From Bacteroidia bacterium (GTDB taxonomy: Bacteria > Bacteroidota > Bacteroidia > B-17B0 > Aurantibacillaceae), in contig JAEUTQ010000024.1 of NCBI GenBank assembly GCA_016787445.1, positions 27,173 through 91,172 on the forward strand: 64,000 nt of DNA, read 5' to 3'. A model generated the notes under the pieces. It ran no database searches, had not been told where the DNA came from, and saw nothing but the letters and a program-made list of their open reading frames with translations. The position numbers and the translations under genes are program-made. Below, piece after piece: positions 1 to 8,557 of the stretch (its first letter is position 1; each line of letters opens with the position of its first letter).

Positions 1-1
1 T

Positions 2-316
2 TATTTCGGAATAGTAATCAGTGCTGTTCTTCCAATAACGCTAAGCTGGATTAACACAGGCTCGCTTTGGCAACCTTTAGGTGTTGTTGGTGTATTCTCT
101 GTTGTACAATACTTAGAAGCCAATTTAATTTTCCCATATATCGTTGGACGCTTTGTTAATCTGAATACCTTAGCTGCAATCATTGTGATTTTTATTGGCG
201 CGCTTTTTTGGGGTGTATCCGGAATGATTTTGTTTTTACCTTTTGCCGCAGCCTTCAGATTATTTGCCTCTCATTTTCCGGAGATGAAACATTGGTCGGA
301 TTTACTTGGAAAATAA
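2..316 (+). CDS. AI-2E family transporter, C-terminal fragment
   Basis: This is the last 104 codons of a gene that begins before the window; the frame is open from base 2 to the TAA at 314-316. The translation is hydrophobic and carries the C-terminal signature of the AI-2E/PerM/TqsA permease family: a QYLEANLIFPYIVG segment (family form Q-x-x-E-x-N-x-x-x-P-x-x-x-G), then a membrane helix with FWGVSGMILFLP. Family members have about 350 residues and 7-8 membrane helices, so roughly the last third is present. Members export small molecules or ions, and some export autoinducer-2; the substrate here cannot be told. It converges with the gene at 319-1230, with two bases between the stops. Family assignment is fairly firm. 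Confidence 0.8.
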   Translation, partial: YFGIVISAVLPITLSWINTGSLWQPLGVVGVFSVVQYLEANLIFPYIVGRFVNLNTLAAIIVIFIGALFWGVSGMILFLPFAAAFRLFASHFPEMKHWSDLLGK

Positions 317-318
317 TT

Positions 319-1230
319 TTAATAAAGGAATAAAATAGCGCCACTTTTTTTATCAAACCCTACAACACGATCTTTCTTTGCTTTAAACGCTAATAAAAGA
401 TAATCGCCTTCTTCTCTCCAATCGTAAAGCTTTATTCTGTTATCGTATTCCCTCTCGTGCTTTAATTTTAATTGCTGCTGGTTATAAGTCCACACTTCTT
501 GTCCTTTTGAATTAACAGCTGTAACCCTTACTTCGGGATAGTCCATTATGGCCGTATCGTGAAGTATTACACCAATATTTTCATCACCTGAAACGACCTG
601 TGCATTGATATACTCTTTGCTTCCTAGTATTGGCTGATGGTTGTAATGTAAAACAAATGTTTCGTTCTGCTTATGCTTATATAAATTGAAATTTCCAATT
701 GGATATTTCCTCTTCTCAATTTGCGGCTCCGTATTTTTTAGCTTCAAAATATCTTTCAGATAAACAAATAACTTTTTGCCATGACTCGTTGTGATATCAA
801 ACTTCCAGTCACCTTTTTGATACCTTATTTCCGCAATTCCATCCTCCGAATCAAGCTTCAAATAATTTCCTGGCTGTCGTGTATTGAAACATTCTTCAAA
901 TGCCTCCGTGTCGAAAATTGAAAAATATCTTCGCTCAAACTCCAATACTAAATATTTTTCAATCGGATATACCTCCTTAAGTTCCTGTTTAAATACTTTG
1001 AATTTCTTTTCCTGCGGACTCTTTAAATCATACCCGGTAAGTTTTGTGTGGTAGAAAGCGTCGCCCTCCCCGCCACTGTGAATTATTGTTGTTATAATAA
1101 CTGCCTTATCACTCATTATCTCCACAAATTTCAAATCGCCATTCGCAATTTTATCGCGGACTTTTATCATATAAAAAGCCAAGGCCAGTATAACAACAAG
1201 TGATACAATGGTAATTAAAATGGTTTCCAT
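319..1230 (-). CDS. Membrane-anchored protein of unknown function
   Basis: A 303-residue protein that I do not recognise. Residues 4-26 form one strongly hydrophobic helix, followed at once by a basic KVRDK stretch, so the protein is probably anchored by its N terminus. The rest is soluble and rich in beta-forming, aromatic and charged residues. The C-terminal part (KGQEVWTY, GDYLLLAFK, GFDKKSGAILFLY) resembles strands of a beta-propeller or PQQ-like fold, but no repeat family is certain. It starts 6 bases downstream of the stop of the next gene (1237-1860) on the same strand, so the two are probably co-transcribed. A cell-envelope role is only an inference. Confidence 0.6.
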   Translation of the reverse strand: METILITIVSLVVILALAFYMIKVRDKIANGDLKFVEIMSDKAVIITTIIHSGGEGDAFYHTKLTGYDLKSPQEKKFKVFKQELKEVYPIEKYLVLEFERRYFSIFDTEAFEECFNTRQPGNYLKLDSEDGIAEIRYQKGDWKFDITTSHGKKLFVYLKDILKLKNTEPQIEKRKYPIGNFNLYKHKQNETFVLHYNHQPILGSKEYINAQVVSGDENIGVILHDTAIMDYPEVRVTAVNSKGQEVWTYNQQQLKLKHEREYDNRIKLYDWREEGDYLLLAFKAKKDRVVGFDKKSGAILFLY

Positions 1231-1236
1231 GTTTAA

Positions 1237-1860
1237 TTATTTATTCTTTTTAAATGAAGGCGCATTCACTCCCGCGCCAAAAATAAAAGCAGCGGCTGTT
1301 TTTTCGTGATACATTACTGACGGATAACTTAAATGCGAATAAACACTTACGCCTACATAAGTTCTCAATTGCACATAATTAAACACCTTAACATCCAATT
1401 CTGCACCTAAGCCTCCTTCCAAAGTAGATAATAGGACTTTATTCCAGTCTTGCTTAATATCCGGATTCAACAATTCTTCTTCCACCACTCGCTTATAATT
1501 CATTTGTGTTTTGTCGATGTATTGAATAAATGCCATTAAGCTTACTCGCCATGATCCGTTACTGCTTTCTCTGAAATTGGCATGTAACATCTCCTCTGCA
1601 TCCATTCCTGCCAATATATAAGAGTATGCCAACTTAGCTCCGGAAACTTTTAAACTTCGTTTGTGCACTAAAGGCCCAATTTTTAAATGATGTTTTGAGT
1701 GATTAAAACTTAAATGTCCGGAATAAAACGCACCGTGGGCATTTGCCGAATAAAACATTTCTATACCGCCACCCCAAATAGGTTTTTCGCTTTTTGTTTC
1801 CTGACAAAAAAGTGGTAATGAAAAACAGATAAATAATATAAGTGAAAAAAATTGTTTCAT
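1237..1860 (-). CDS. Secreted or outer-membrane protein of unknown function
   Basis: A 207-residue protein with a clear Sec signal peptide: MKQFFSLILFICFSLPLFC, then QETK, with cleavage probably near residue 19-20. The mature part shows alternating hydrophobic and polar residues with many Gly, Tyr and Phe (GGGIEMFYSA, GAFYSGHLSF, LRTYVGVSVYSHLSY, AAFIFGAGVNA). This pattern fits a small outer-membrane beta-barrel. I cannot name a family. The cysteine at residue 19 is next to the predicted cleavage site, so a lipoprotein is conceivable, but the preceding residues do not form a good lipobox. The next gene in the same direction (319-1230) follows after 6 bases. Confidence 0.6.
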   Translation of the reverse strand: MKQFFSLILFICFSLPLFCQETKSEKPIWGGGIEMFYSANAHGAFYSGHLSFNHSKHHLKIGPLVHKRSLKVSGAKLAYSYILAGMDAEEMLHANFRESSNGSWRVSLMAFIQYIDKTQMNYKRVVEEELLNPDIKQDWNKVLLSTLEGGLGAELDVKVFNYVQLRTYVGVSVYSHLSYPSVMYHEKTAAAFIFGAGVNAPSFKKNK

Positions 1861-1905
1861 AATAGAATATACTAAAAGTAATATTTTTTCGGATATTTAT
1901 GAAGT

Positions 1906-2361
1906 ATGACTGATACAAGTTTAAAAGAGCGTTTGTTTTTGCATTGCAAAAATTTAATGGAAGAGAAGGTTCAATCACTCAAAGTTACGTTATCACATAT
2001 TACCGAATCAGCCAACAATGAAACTAAAAGCAGCGCGGGCGATAAACACGAAACGGCCAGGGCCATGATGCAACTCGAACAGGAAAAACTGAGTCGTCAG
2101 ATTAATGAAGCTTTACAAGTTCAATCAGACTTGCTGGCCTTACAACTAAATGCAGCAACAACAGTTATAAAAGGCAGTTTAATTTCAACCAACCGTGGAC
2201 AAATTTTCATTGCGGTGGCCTTAGGAAAAATCGAATTCGAGAAAAACACAGTGATTGCCATTTCCGACAAATCACCGCTGGCTCTAAAATTTATGGGACT
2301 AAAAGAAGGTGCTTCAATTGATTTTAATGGCGTCGATTATCATATTACATCTATTCAATAA
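1906..2361 (+). CDS. GreA/GreB-like small protein
   Basis: A 151-residue protein with a charged, probably coiled N-terminal half (residues 1-85). This half contains the motif ESANNETKSSAGDKHETARAM, which I recall as typical of a Bacteroidota family related to transcription elongation factors of the GreA/GreB type. The C-terminal half (about 95-151) ends in ISDKSPLALKFMGLKEGASIDFNG, which resembles the FKBP-like C-terminal domain of GreA, where a similar segment reads SP.G.aLlGk..GD. Database entries sometimes call such proteins 3-oxoacyl-ACP synthase; nothing in the sequence supports that. A role at RNA polymerase is an inference. The gene stands alone and ends at a strong hairpin terminator. 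Confidence 0.6.
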   Translation: MTDTSLKERLFLHCKNLMEEKVQSLKVTLSHITESANNETKSSAGDKHETARAMMQLEQEKLSRQINEALQVQSDLLALQLNAATTVIKGSLISTNRGQIFIAVALGKIEFEKNTVIAISDKSPLALKFMGLKEGASIDFNGVDYHITSIQ

Positions 2362-2363
2362 AA

Positions 2364-2381
2364 AAGCCCCTTGCGGGGCTT
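2364..2381. terminator. Bidirectional rho-independent terminator
   Basis: A 7-bp perfect stem (AAGCCCC / GGGGCTT) with a TTGC loop lies between two convergent genes. The AT-rich run on each side gives T-rich tails on both strands. It starts three bases after the stop of the GreA-like gene and lies just beyond the stop of the PepSY-like gene at 2384. Confidence 0.85.
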
Positions 2382-2383
2382 CC

Positions 2384-2875
2384 TTAATTTTTCTTTTTGT
2401 CATCATCGTCTTTGGTCGCTTCTTTTTCCAGAAACGCGCCATTTGCATCAAAAATCAAATCCTGCTTCTCAACTTCAGCTTCATACTTAACTGTACCATT
2501 CGCTTCTGTTATTTTACTTGCCTCCTTAATTTTTTTGCCGGGATAATTTTTATTTACATACTCATTGATTGCGGCAGGCAAACTGACTACCTCCACTTCT
2601 TCTTCTAATTGAATCAATTCCCCGTTCGCCGTGTATTCAACAGATTTTTCAATCTCACGCTTCTTTCCTTTGCCATCCATTGGTACTTGAACCAATTCAA
2701 ATTCGGCCTCATAATTACTCCCTTCTTTTTCCCAATCTACATCCTTAACATTTGGAAATTGCTTTTTAAAAGCTTCCTTAACGGCTACTGGAACTTCTGA
2801 CTCCTTAATCTCTTGTGCGGAAGAACTACCGTAAATAAACGAAAGAACTCCCATTGTAATCATTATCTTTTTCAT
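2384..2875 (-). CDS. Secreted PepSY-like domain protein
   Basis: A 163-residue protein with a Sec signal peptide (MKKIMITMGVLSFIYGSSSAQ). The start at 2875 is chosen because it begins the signal peptide; an upstream in-frame start would add seven polar residues. Two similar modules follow: VPVAVKEAFKKQFPNVKDVDW with NYEAEFE, and LPAAINEYVNKNYPGKKI with VKYEAEV. Helix, then F/YP, then a strand pair is the pattern of PepSY-like (beta-lactamase-inhibitor-like, BLIP fold) domains common in secreted Bacteroidota proteins. The tail is very acidic then basic (KDDDDKKKN). Its function is unknown; family members are periplasmic or surface proteins thought to bind proteins or ions. Confidence 0.75.
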   Translation of the reverse strand: MKKIMITMGVLSFIYGSSSAQEIKESEVPVAVKEAFKKQFPNVKDVDWEKEGSNYEAEFELVQVPMDGKGKKREIEKSVEYTANGELIQLEEEVEVVSLPAAINEYVNKNYPGKKIKEASKITEANGTVKYEAEVEKQDLIFDANGAFLEKEATKDDDDKKKN

Positions 2876-2950
2876 AGTGTAATTTTTATTATACAATACT
2901 AATACCGGATTCTAAAGAAATTCTGTAATTGATTTGATAATAGAAAAAGC

Positions 2951-3406
2951 CTATTTAGACTTATTTACTTCTTCCAAATACTTAATCAGCTCTGCGTTTC
3001 CGCTTGCCTTTGCTTCTGACATAACCGATTTTCCCTTTCCATTATTATCATTCACAAAAGCGCCACTCTGTAATAATAACTTCACCATTTCTGTTTGTCC
3101 AGTTGAAGCAGCATAAATAATGGCAGAGCATTTCTGATCATCTTGCCAATTTACATCAGCTTTATTGCTTATTAATGCTTTTGCCATATCCAGGTTTTTA
3201 TTAATAACCGCCGTGATTAACAAGCTCACTGTTTTATATGGTGTACCGGTAACAAAATAATTGGCATCACCACCCGCTTTCAAAAGCGCGCTTGCCTTTT
3301 CAGTTTCATTATTCTGCACATGCGAAAATAAAACTTCGTTTTTACTCTGGCTGTACAAACCATAATTGCTCAAGATGATAGCAAGAATTATAATTAGTTT
3401 TTTCAT
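2951..3406 (-). CDS. Secreted ankyrin-repeat protein
   Basis: A 151-residue protein with a signal peptide (MKKLIIILAIILSNYGLYSQ) followed by about three to four ankyrin repeats. Recognisable elements are NETEKASALLKAGGDANY, NKNLDMAKALISNKADVNWQ, SAIIYAASTGQTEMVKLLLQSGAFVN and GNAELIKYLEE. Ankyrin repeats bind other proteins; here the protein should act in the periplasm or outside the cell. No partner is apparent nearby. The gap to the next gene downstream on the same strand (ending in the PepSY-like CDS) is 75 bases, so co-transcription is possible. Confidence 0.85.
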   Translation of the reverse strand: MKKLIIILAIILSNYGLYSQSKNEVLFSHVQNNETEKASALLKAGGDANYFVTGTPYKTVSLLITAVINKNLDMAKALISNKADVNWQDDQKCSAIIYAASTGQTEMVKLLLQSGAFVNDNNGKGKSVMSEAKASGNAELIKYLEEVNKSK

Positions 3407-3445
3407 AGTCTTTTCTTATTTCGAATTTATCAATTTTATTCTTTA

Positions 3446-6400
3446 CTATTTTATTAATGTTACATGTCCTTTTAACTCATGTGCTTTTCCAAACACATCT
3501 TTCGCATTGATTAACCAGGTATACGTTCCGTCCATAATGATTCCGTATTTCACATCATTTTTAGATTTACGGGTTCCGTTCCATCCTTCATTAAAATCAT
3601 TGGTTTCGAAAATTTTCTCACCCCAACGATCAAAAATCTGTAATTGGTAGTTAACAATACCAAAACCTTTAGGCTGGAATACATCATTCATTCCATCTCC
3701 ATTTGGTGTAAATGCGTTCGGAACATAAATGCCAAAGTCTTCGCCTACCTCAATTGTTTTTACAATGGTGTCTAAACATCCCTTATCGCTCTTCACTACT
3801 AAAGCCACAGCGTATAATCCCGGTTCTGTATAAACAAAAGTTGGGCTTTGCTGTGTTGATGTGTATTGCGCAGTATTCATGAAATACCAATTCCAAGCTA
3901 CAATTGGCGCGCCATGCGATGCATCTGTAAATGTAACTTCAGGATCAATATTAATAATTGGCTTAATTGGTGCGTGATTATAATCAGCTACCGGCTGAGG
4001 ATAAACCTCCACTGTATACGTTGCGGAGTTAGAACATCCGATTGCATCTGCAACTGTTAAGTTTACTGAGTAAACTCCTGTTGTACCAAAACATGTTTGC
4101 GGTTGAGCCGCAGAAGATGTAACTCCATTTCCTAAATTCCAATTATAGGTAGCGATGGTTGCTGCACTGTTTGCATTGAAAGTTACACACAATGGTGCGC
4201 ATCCACCTTTCACATTTGAATTGATAGAAGCGTTTGGCATTGGATTAACTGTAACTGCAATTACTGTTGAAGAAGAACAACCATTCGCGTCTGATACTGT
4301 TAAATTATAATTACCTGTGTAATTAGCACTATTCGCTGTAAATGATGGGTTTTGTAATGATGAACTAAATCCGTTCGGACCTGTCCACTGATACGTTACA
4401 CCTCCATTACCTCCTAAACTTAACTGTGTTCCTTCGCAAATTGGTCCGTTGCTTGTTGCTTGTGGATCTGGTAAAGCAAACACTTGCGCATTTGAAACAG
4501 CTGTATTACTACAACCTGCGGCTGTGGTTACAGTTACTGAATAGGCACCACCCATGGCTGCTGTTGCGCCCGTAATTACAGGATTTTGCACTGCTGAATT
4601 ATAGCCTAACGGGCCGCTCCAAGCATAAGAACTTCCGCCACTCGCGATTAGATTTATGTTTTGTCCTGCACATGCCGTAGGGTTACTCACCGTTACGACA
4701 GGATTCGAATTCACTACTACATTAAATGTAACTGTATTGATACAGCCGTTTGCATCGGCAACTGTTAATGAACCTACTCCACTATTTGCTACAGAGGCAA
4801 CTGTAATACCCGGATTTTGCTGATTAGAAGAGAATCCGCCCGGAATCGTCCAGGTGTACGTTGTTCCGCCTGAGCCGTTAAAGTTTAATGCATTGGTTTC
4901 ACAAATCGGACTGTTCGATGTAGCTGTTGGACTCGGTAAAGCGTTTACTGTAACCGCAGTTGTACCGGAAGCAATACATCCGCCTGCATTTGCCACTGTC
5001 ACAGAATAAACACCTGCACTTACTAATTGTGAACCTGAAATAGTAGGATTTTGCAAATTACTTGTAAATACATTCGGGCCGGTCCAAGTATAAGTTGAAG
5101 CGGCTCCAACCGATAATTGAATGGTAGCTCCTTCGCAATATGGTCCGCTATTTGTTGGAGTAATAACAGGAAGTGGGCTAATAACTACATTGGTTGTGTT
5201 ACTGTTGACACATCCATTTGCGTTTGTAACACTAACGGTATACACCCCTCCTTCTGCGGAAGTAACATTGGTGATAGAAGGGTTTTGTAAATTAGACGTA
5301 AATGAGTTTGGTCCGCTCCAGGAATAAGAAGTAGAAGCACCCACTGATAAATTTAAAACTCCACCTACACACACCGGTCCATTATTAGCAGGAGCAACAA
5401 CCGGTAAAGGATTTACAGTTACACCAAGTGTGTTTGTACCAACACAGCCTGCTGTTGAAGTACCTGTTACTGTATAAATAGTTGAAGCGGCAGGGCTCAC
5501 CGTTACAGTGCCGCCGTTTAATGCGCCAGGATTCCAGGTATACGTTGAAGCGCCCGAAGCTGAGATAGAAGAAGAATTACCAATACAAATGGCAGATGGT
5601 GTTGCCGCCACATTAACAGTTGGTAAAGGATTTACAGTAACCATAACGGTTTGCGTACCAAGGCATCCTGCTGTGTTTTTTGCATTTACTGTATAGATAG
5701 TTGTTGCAGTCGGTGTTACATTGGCAATAGCAGTTGTTGCCGTACCCGGCGACCAAGTATAGGTAGCGCCACCACCCGCAGTTAAAGTTACAGGGCTTCC
5801 CGGACAAACACTTGTTGGAGAAGCAACCGCAGTAATAGTTGGATTAACACAACTTCCATAAGCAAAAATGGCTCCCCACGGATGATTATCGGTAGCGCTT
5901 GCGTTGGCATGTTGATGTGATAAGGTTAAAGTATTGCTATTGTTGGTTACTAAGGCTACGATGTTACTTAAAGCTTCGGGGCCGTTTACTGCTTGGTTAA
6001 CGTTATCATCGCTTAAAGCTGTTAAAGTATTGTTGCGGTAATAAAAACTTCCTACGGGACCACCACACATACCGGAGTTGATGTCTTGTCCCCATACAGT
6101 ACCTAAATTTGTTCCATTTACAATCAAACGTTCGCCATCAGCTGCGCTACACTCATAACCACCAAAAAATGAATAACCAATATCACCGGCTAAAGTATTA
6201 AAAGGATAGGTAAAGGTTAAGGTACCCCAGTTCATGACATTCGCTGAATTTTGATTATTTAAGAAGATAGCCGTTGCTACACTTGATAAAGTTGGATTAT
6301 CATAAGAGATGTATAAATAAAAATCCTGATAACGGTTAGACGTGCTTGCTTGTGTTGGTAAAGCCAAATTATATACGTTAACAGCTGGATTTACGATTGT

Positions 6401-6751
6401 TGTAACGTTGATAACATGTACACCGGATGCGCCACCGTAAATAGTATTAAATGGTCCCGTTACCTGATTGGTTGCGTTAAAAGTAAGCGGCGTTCCGTTT
6501 AAAGTAACGTTTGTTGCAGGGGCATTGCCTAATCGTCCTGCAATTAAATAGGCACGTCTGATAGTACTTCCCGGAGCTATGTTTACAGTAATAACGCCTG
6601 TTATTGGTGCAGTTTGAGAATAAGCAGGAGAATATCCTGCGCCTGTTACGCCACCTAAAAATTGATCTTGGTAATAACTGGTTTGAGCCTTAGCAATATT
6701 GCAAATAGCAATGAGCATTACGAAACCAATTAATCTTATTTGCTTGAACAT
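3446..6751 (-). CDS. Large Ig-like/PKD surface protein with T9SS type B sorting domain
   Basis: An 1101-residue secreted protein. Residues 1-22 are a signal peptide (ending IAKAQ). The N-terminal 280 residues form an unnamed domain with the conserved-looking segment PGSTIRRAYLIAG. From about 310 to 860 there are six or seven Ig-like repeats of about 80 residues, each with a TYTWSGPNGFTSNLQNPSI-like core and a CxGxxxxLxxG opening. Two PKD-type domains follow (CAPLCVTFNANS, then EVTFTDAS). Residues 1005-1101 are the gliding-motility-type C-terminal domain with VPNAFTPNGDGMND, IFDRWGEKIF and GWNG. This tail directs export by the type IX secretion system. The C-terminal half is clearly paralogous to the protein at 15628-18483. 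The ligand or role is unknown. Confidence 0.9.
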   Translation of the reverse strand: MFKQIRLIGFVMLIAICNIAKAQTSYYQDQFLGGVTGAGYSPAYSQTAPITGVITVNIAPGSTIRRAYLIAGRLGNAPATNVTLNGTPLTFNATNQVTGPFNTIYGGASGVHVINVTTIVNPAVNVYNLALPTQASTSNRYQDFYLYISYDNPTLSSVATAIFLNNQNSANVMNWGTLTFTYPFNTLAGDIGYSFFGGYECSAADGERLIVNGTNLGTVWGQDINSGMCGGPVGSFYYRNNTLTALSDDNVNQAVNGPEALSNIVALVTNNSNTLTLSHQHANASATDNHPWGAIFAYGSCVNPTITAVASPTSVCPGSPVTLTAGGGATYTWSPGTATTAIANVTPTATTIYTVNAKNTAGCLGTQTVMVTVNPLPTVNVAATPSAICIGNSSSISASGASTYTWNPGALNGGTVTVSPAASTIYTVTGTSTAGCVGTNTLGVTVNPLPVVAPANNGPVCVGGVLNLSVGASTSYSWSGPNSFTSNLQNPSITNVTSAEGGVYTVSVTNANGCVNSNTTNVVISPLPVITPTNSGPYCEGATIQLSVGAASTYTWTGPNVFTSNLQNPTISGSQLVSAGVYSVTVANAGGCIASGTTAVTVNALPSPTATSNSPICETNALNFNGSGGTTYTWTIPGGFSSNQQNPGITVASVANSGVGSLTVADANGCINTVTFNVVVNSNPVVTVSNPTACAGQNINLIASGGSSYAWSGPLGYNSAVQNPVITGATAAMGGAYSVTVTTAAGCSNTAVSNAQVFALPDPQATSNGPICEGTQLSLGGNGGVTYQWTGPNGFSSSLQNPSFTANSANYTGNYNLTVSDANGCSSSTVIAVTVNPMPNASINSNVKGGCAPLCVTFNANSAATIATYNWNLGNGVTSSAAQPQTCFGTTGVYSVNLTVADAIGCSNSATYTVEVYPQPVADYNHAPIKPIINIDPEVTFTDASHGAPIVAWNWYFMNTAQYTSTQQSPTFVYTEPGLYAVALVVKSDKGCLDTIVKTIEVGEDFGIYVPNAFTPNGDGMNDVFQPKGFGIVNYQLQIFDRWGEKIFETNDFNEGWNGTRKSKNDVKYGIIMDGTYTWLINAKDVFGKAHELKGHVTLIK

Positions 6752-6916
6752 GGTAATTAATTTACAAGATTAAAAGTAGTCAATAAGCTGCCTAAAAGGC
6801 GTTTTTTCGCTCTTTAAAAGCTTATCCGGCTCATTTTCGCGGTAATTTCACTCAGTTTCGCTTAAAAGCGCTGAAAATTAGCCCATAAAAAGGCCTCATT
6901 ATCAAGAATGAATAAA

Positions 6917-7546
6917 TTAAAGTAGATTGTTTTCCATGGCAAACTTCAATAAGCCTACCACAGATTTTGTGTTGGTTTTTCGGAAAATATTTTTGCGATG
7001 TGTCTCAACGGTTCTTTCGCTGATGAAAAGTTTTTCGGCAATTTGCGCATTACTGCATTCTTTAGCGATGAGTTGAATAATTTCCTTTTCACGCGCTGTT
7101 ATATTGGGTTTATCCGGCCCTTCTTCAATTGCTTTTTCGGCACGCTCCAATTCTTCTTTCACGGTTTGGCTGAAATATTCCTTTCCGCTTACAACCGTAT
7201 TAATAGCATTTAAAACATCTTGTTTATCTGAATTTTTAAGAAGATAGCCTGAAGCGCCGGCACTAATCATATCGTTAATGTGACCCGCATCTCCAAACAT
7301 GGATAGAGCAATGATTTTTGTATCGGGCAGAACACGCTTGATATTCTTTGCTAATTCAATGCCATTCATTTCCGGCATTTGAATATCGCTTAGTACGACT
7401 TGCGGTTTTAATTGTTTGATTTCATCGAATGCCATCTGCGGATTGATGGATTTTCCCACCACTTTCAAGTTTGACTCACCACTTAACAATAAGCTAAGTC
7501 CGTCAACCAACATCCGATGATCATCAACTATGTAAACAGTAACCAA
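6917..7546 (-). CDS. NarL/LuxR-type response regulator (orphan)
   Basis: A 209-residue two-domain transcription regulator. The receiver domain (about 1-120) has the acidic pair D8-D9, the phospho-acceptor D54 (in VVLSDIQMP), S82 and K104. The DNA-binding domain (about 147-205) is a LuxR-type helix-turn-helix: TAREKEIIQLIAKECSNAQIA, then ISERTVETHRKNIFRKT. The set of key residues is complete, so it should be phosphorylated by a histidine kinase. No kinase gene is adjacent: the upstream neighbour is a membrane protein (7553-8104) only 6 bases away and the downstream one is a T9SS cargo gene. The partner must be encoded elsewhere. The short spacing suggests co-transcription with the membrane protein. 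Confidence 0.92.
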   Translation of the reverse strand: MVTVYIVDDHRMLVDGLSLLLSGESNLKVVGKSINPQMAFDEIKQLKPQVVLSDIQMPEMNGIELAKNIKRVLPDTKIIALSMFGDAGHINDMISAGASGYLLKNSDKQDVLNAINTVVSGKEYFSQTVKEELERAEKAIEEGPDKPNITAREKEIIQLIAKECSNAQIAEKLFISERTVETHRKNIFRKTNTKSVVGLLKFAMENNLL

Positions 7547-7552
7547 GATAGA

Positions 7553-8104
7553 TTATTCGTCGTTCATGTGTTTTAAATTCAAGGCGTACATCACTATGAA
7601 GGCAATATCAAATACAAACATCAAAGCCATCATAACAAGTCCTGCAGTTTTAGCCACACCGCCACCTGCTGCACCCATCATCGCCATGGCTTGTTTACCG
7701 CCAATAATTAATCCGATGTAAGGCAACAACTCTCCTGCTAAATAAATATAAAAACCTTTTTTCTTCAATTTCCACATCATGAAAGCCCCCAAGAAAGAAA
7801 GTAAGATGTAAACAAAATTCAAGTAAGGAGCAATCTGAGTATAAACATCTTCTTGCATTAAAACCATTTGTTCTTCCATTTGATCCGCCATTTCAGGACT
7901 AACTGCACGCATTTGTTCAATGTTCTCCGCCATTCTTTCAGGTGTATTCATTACAATACTCCATAAACCGCCAATGAGAGACAAACCGCACATAACAAAA
8001 GTAAGTACACATAATACAGTTAAGAATTGCGGGCGTTTAGGCTCCATGTTCTCAATCGAGAAATTATTATCGATAGGTGTTTCCATGTTGATTTTTGTTT
8101 CCAT
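7553..8104 (-). CDS. Four-helix membrane protein of unknown function
   Basis: A 183-residue protein with a polar N-terminal tail (about 28 residues) and four hydrophobic segments at about 28-52, 93-111, 119-136 and 152-176. Between helices 1 and 2 is a Met- and Glu-rich loop (PERMAENIEQMRAVSPEMADQMEEQ), probably helical and exposed. I do not recognise a family beyond DUF-like membrane proteins of Bacteroidota. The first ATG (8104) sits directly against the T-tract of a terminator hairpin; the in-frame ATG at 8086, preceded by an A-rich stretch, is an equally likely start. The response regulator follows after 6 bases. Confidence 0.65.
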   Translation of the reverse strand: METKINMETPIDNNFSIENMEPKRPQFLTVLCVLTFVMCGLSLIGGLWSIVMNTPERMAENIEQMRAVSPEMADQMEEQMVLMQEDVYTQIAPYLNFVYILLSFLGAFMMWKLKKKGFYIYLAGELLPYIGLIIGGKQAMAMMGAAGGGVAKTAGLVMMALMFVFDIAFIVMYALNLKHMNDE

Positions 8105-8139
8105 AAAAATAAAAAAAGCCGCTAAACACTTAGCGACTT
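8105..8139 (-). terminator. Rho-independent terminator abutting a start codon
   Basis: Read on the minus strand, a 10-bp stem (AAGTCGCTAA / TTAGCGGCTT, one G-U pair) with a short loop is followed by a T-rich tract (TTTTTATTTTT) and then directly by ATG. It should terminate transcripts of the membrane gene at 8165-8557. Because its T-tract ends at the first codon of the gene at 7553-8104, it could also attenuate read-through into that gene. Confidence 0.8.
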
Positions 8140-8164
8140 CTTTATAAAAGGTTGTTAACCGTTA

Positions 8165-8557
8165 TTAGTGGGATTGTAATGAATCAGCAACCGCTTCGAT
8201 AGCTTCATTTTTTGCGCTATCTAAAGCTGCTTTCATTTCAGTTGCAAATTCTTGTCCGATACCTTCTAAAGCTTTAACAGCTTCTGCAACTTGATAAACA
8301 CGGTAGAATGATAATGCAGTAGCTACTACACCTAAAATAATACCTGCCATCATCATACCTTTGTTTGGATTGTTACCGTTTTTAGCCATAACAAATCCAA
8401 CGATACTTAATACTAAGCCTACAACAGCTAACCACCATGCGCCTGCACCTAATAGAGGAATAATAGCCCAAATTACGGCTACGATACCGATAACCATACC
8501 GGCTACGCCTAATCCTTTACCTTTTGTTGATGTTGCTGTGTTGTTTGTTTCTTCCAT
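8165..8557 (-). CDS. Small membrane protein, DUF4190-like
   Basis: A 130-residue protein. The N-terminal tail of about 16 residues is polar (Thr/Asn rich). Three hydrophobic helices follow: GLGVAGMVIGIVAVIWAIIPLL, WWLAVVGLVLSIVGFVMA and GMMMAGIILGVVATALSFYRV. A charged amphipathic helix fills the last 40 residues. The Gly-rich helix pattern GVAGMVIGI...GLVLSIVGFV...AGIILGVV resembles the DUF4190 type of small membrane proteins, but length and details do not settle this. No function can be assigned. A terminator follows directly downstream. Confidence 0.65.
   Translation of the reverse strand: MEETNNTATSTKGKGLGVAGMVIGIVAVIWAIIPLLGAGAWWLAVVGLVLSIVGFVMAKNGNNPNKGMMMAGIILGVVATALSFYRVYQVAEAVKALEGIGQEFATEMKAALDSAKNEAIEAVADSLQSH

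Noticed and set aside
1906..2361. 3-oxoacyl-ACP synthase label for the GreA-like protein
   Set aside because: No ketosynthase motif or length; the name seems to be a propagated annotation error.
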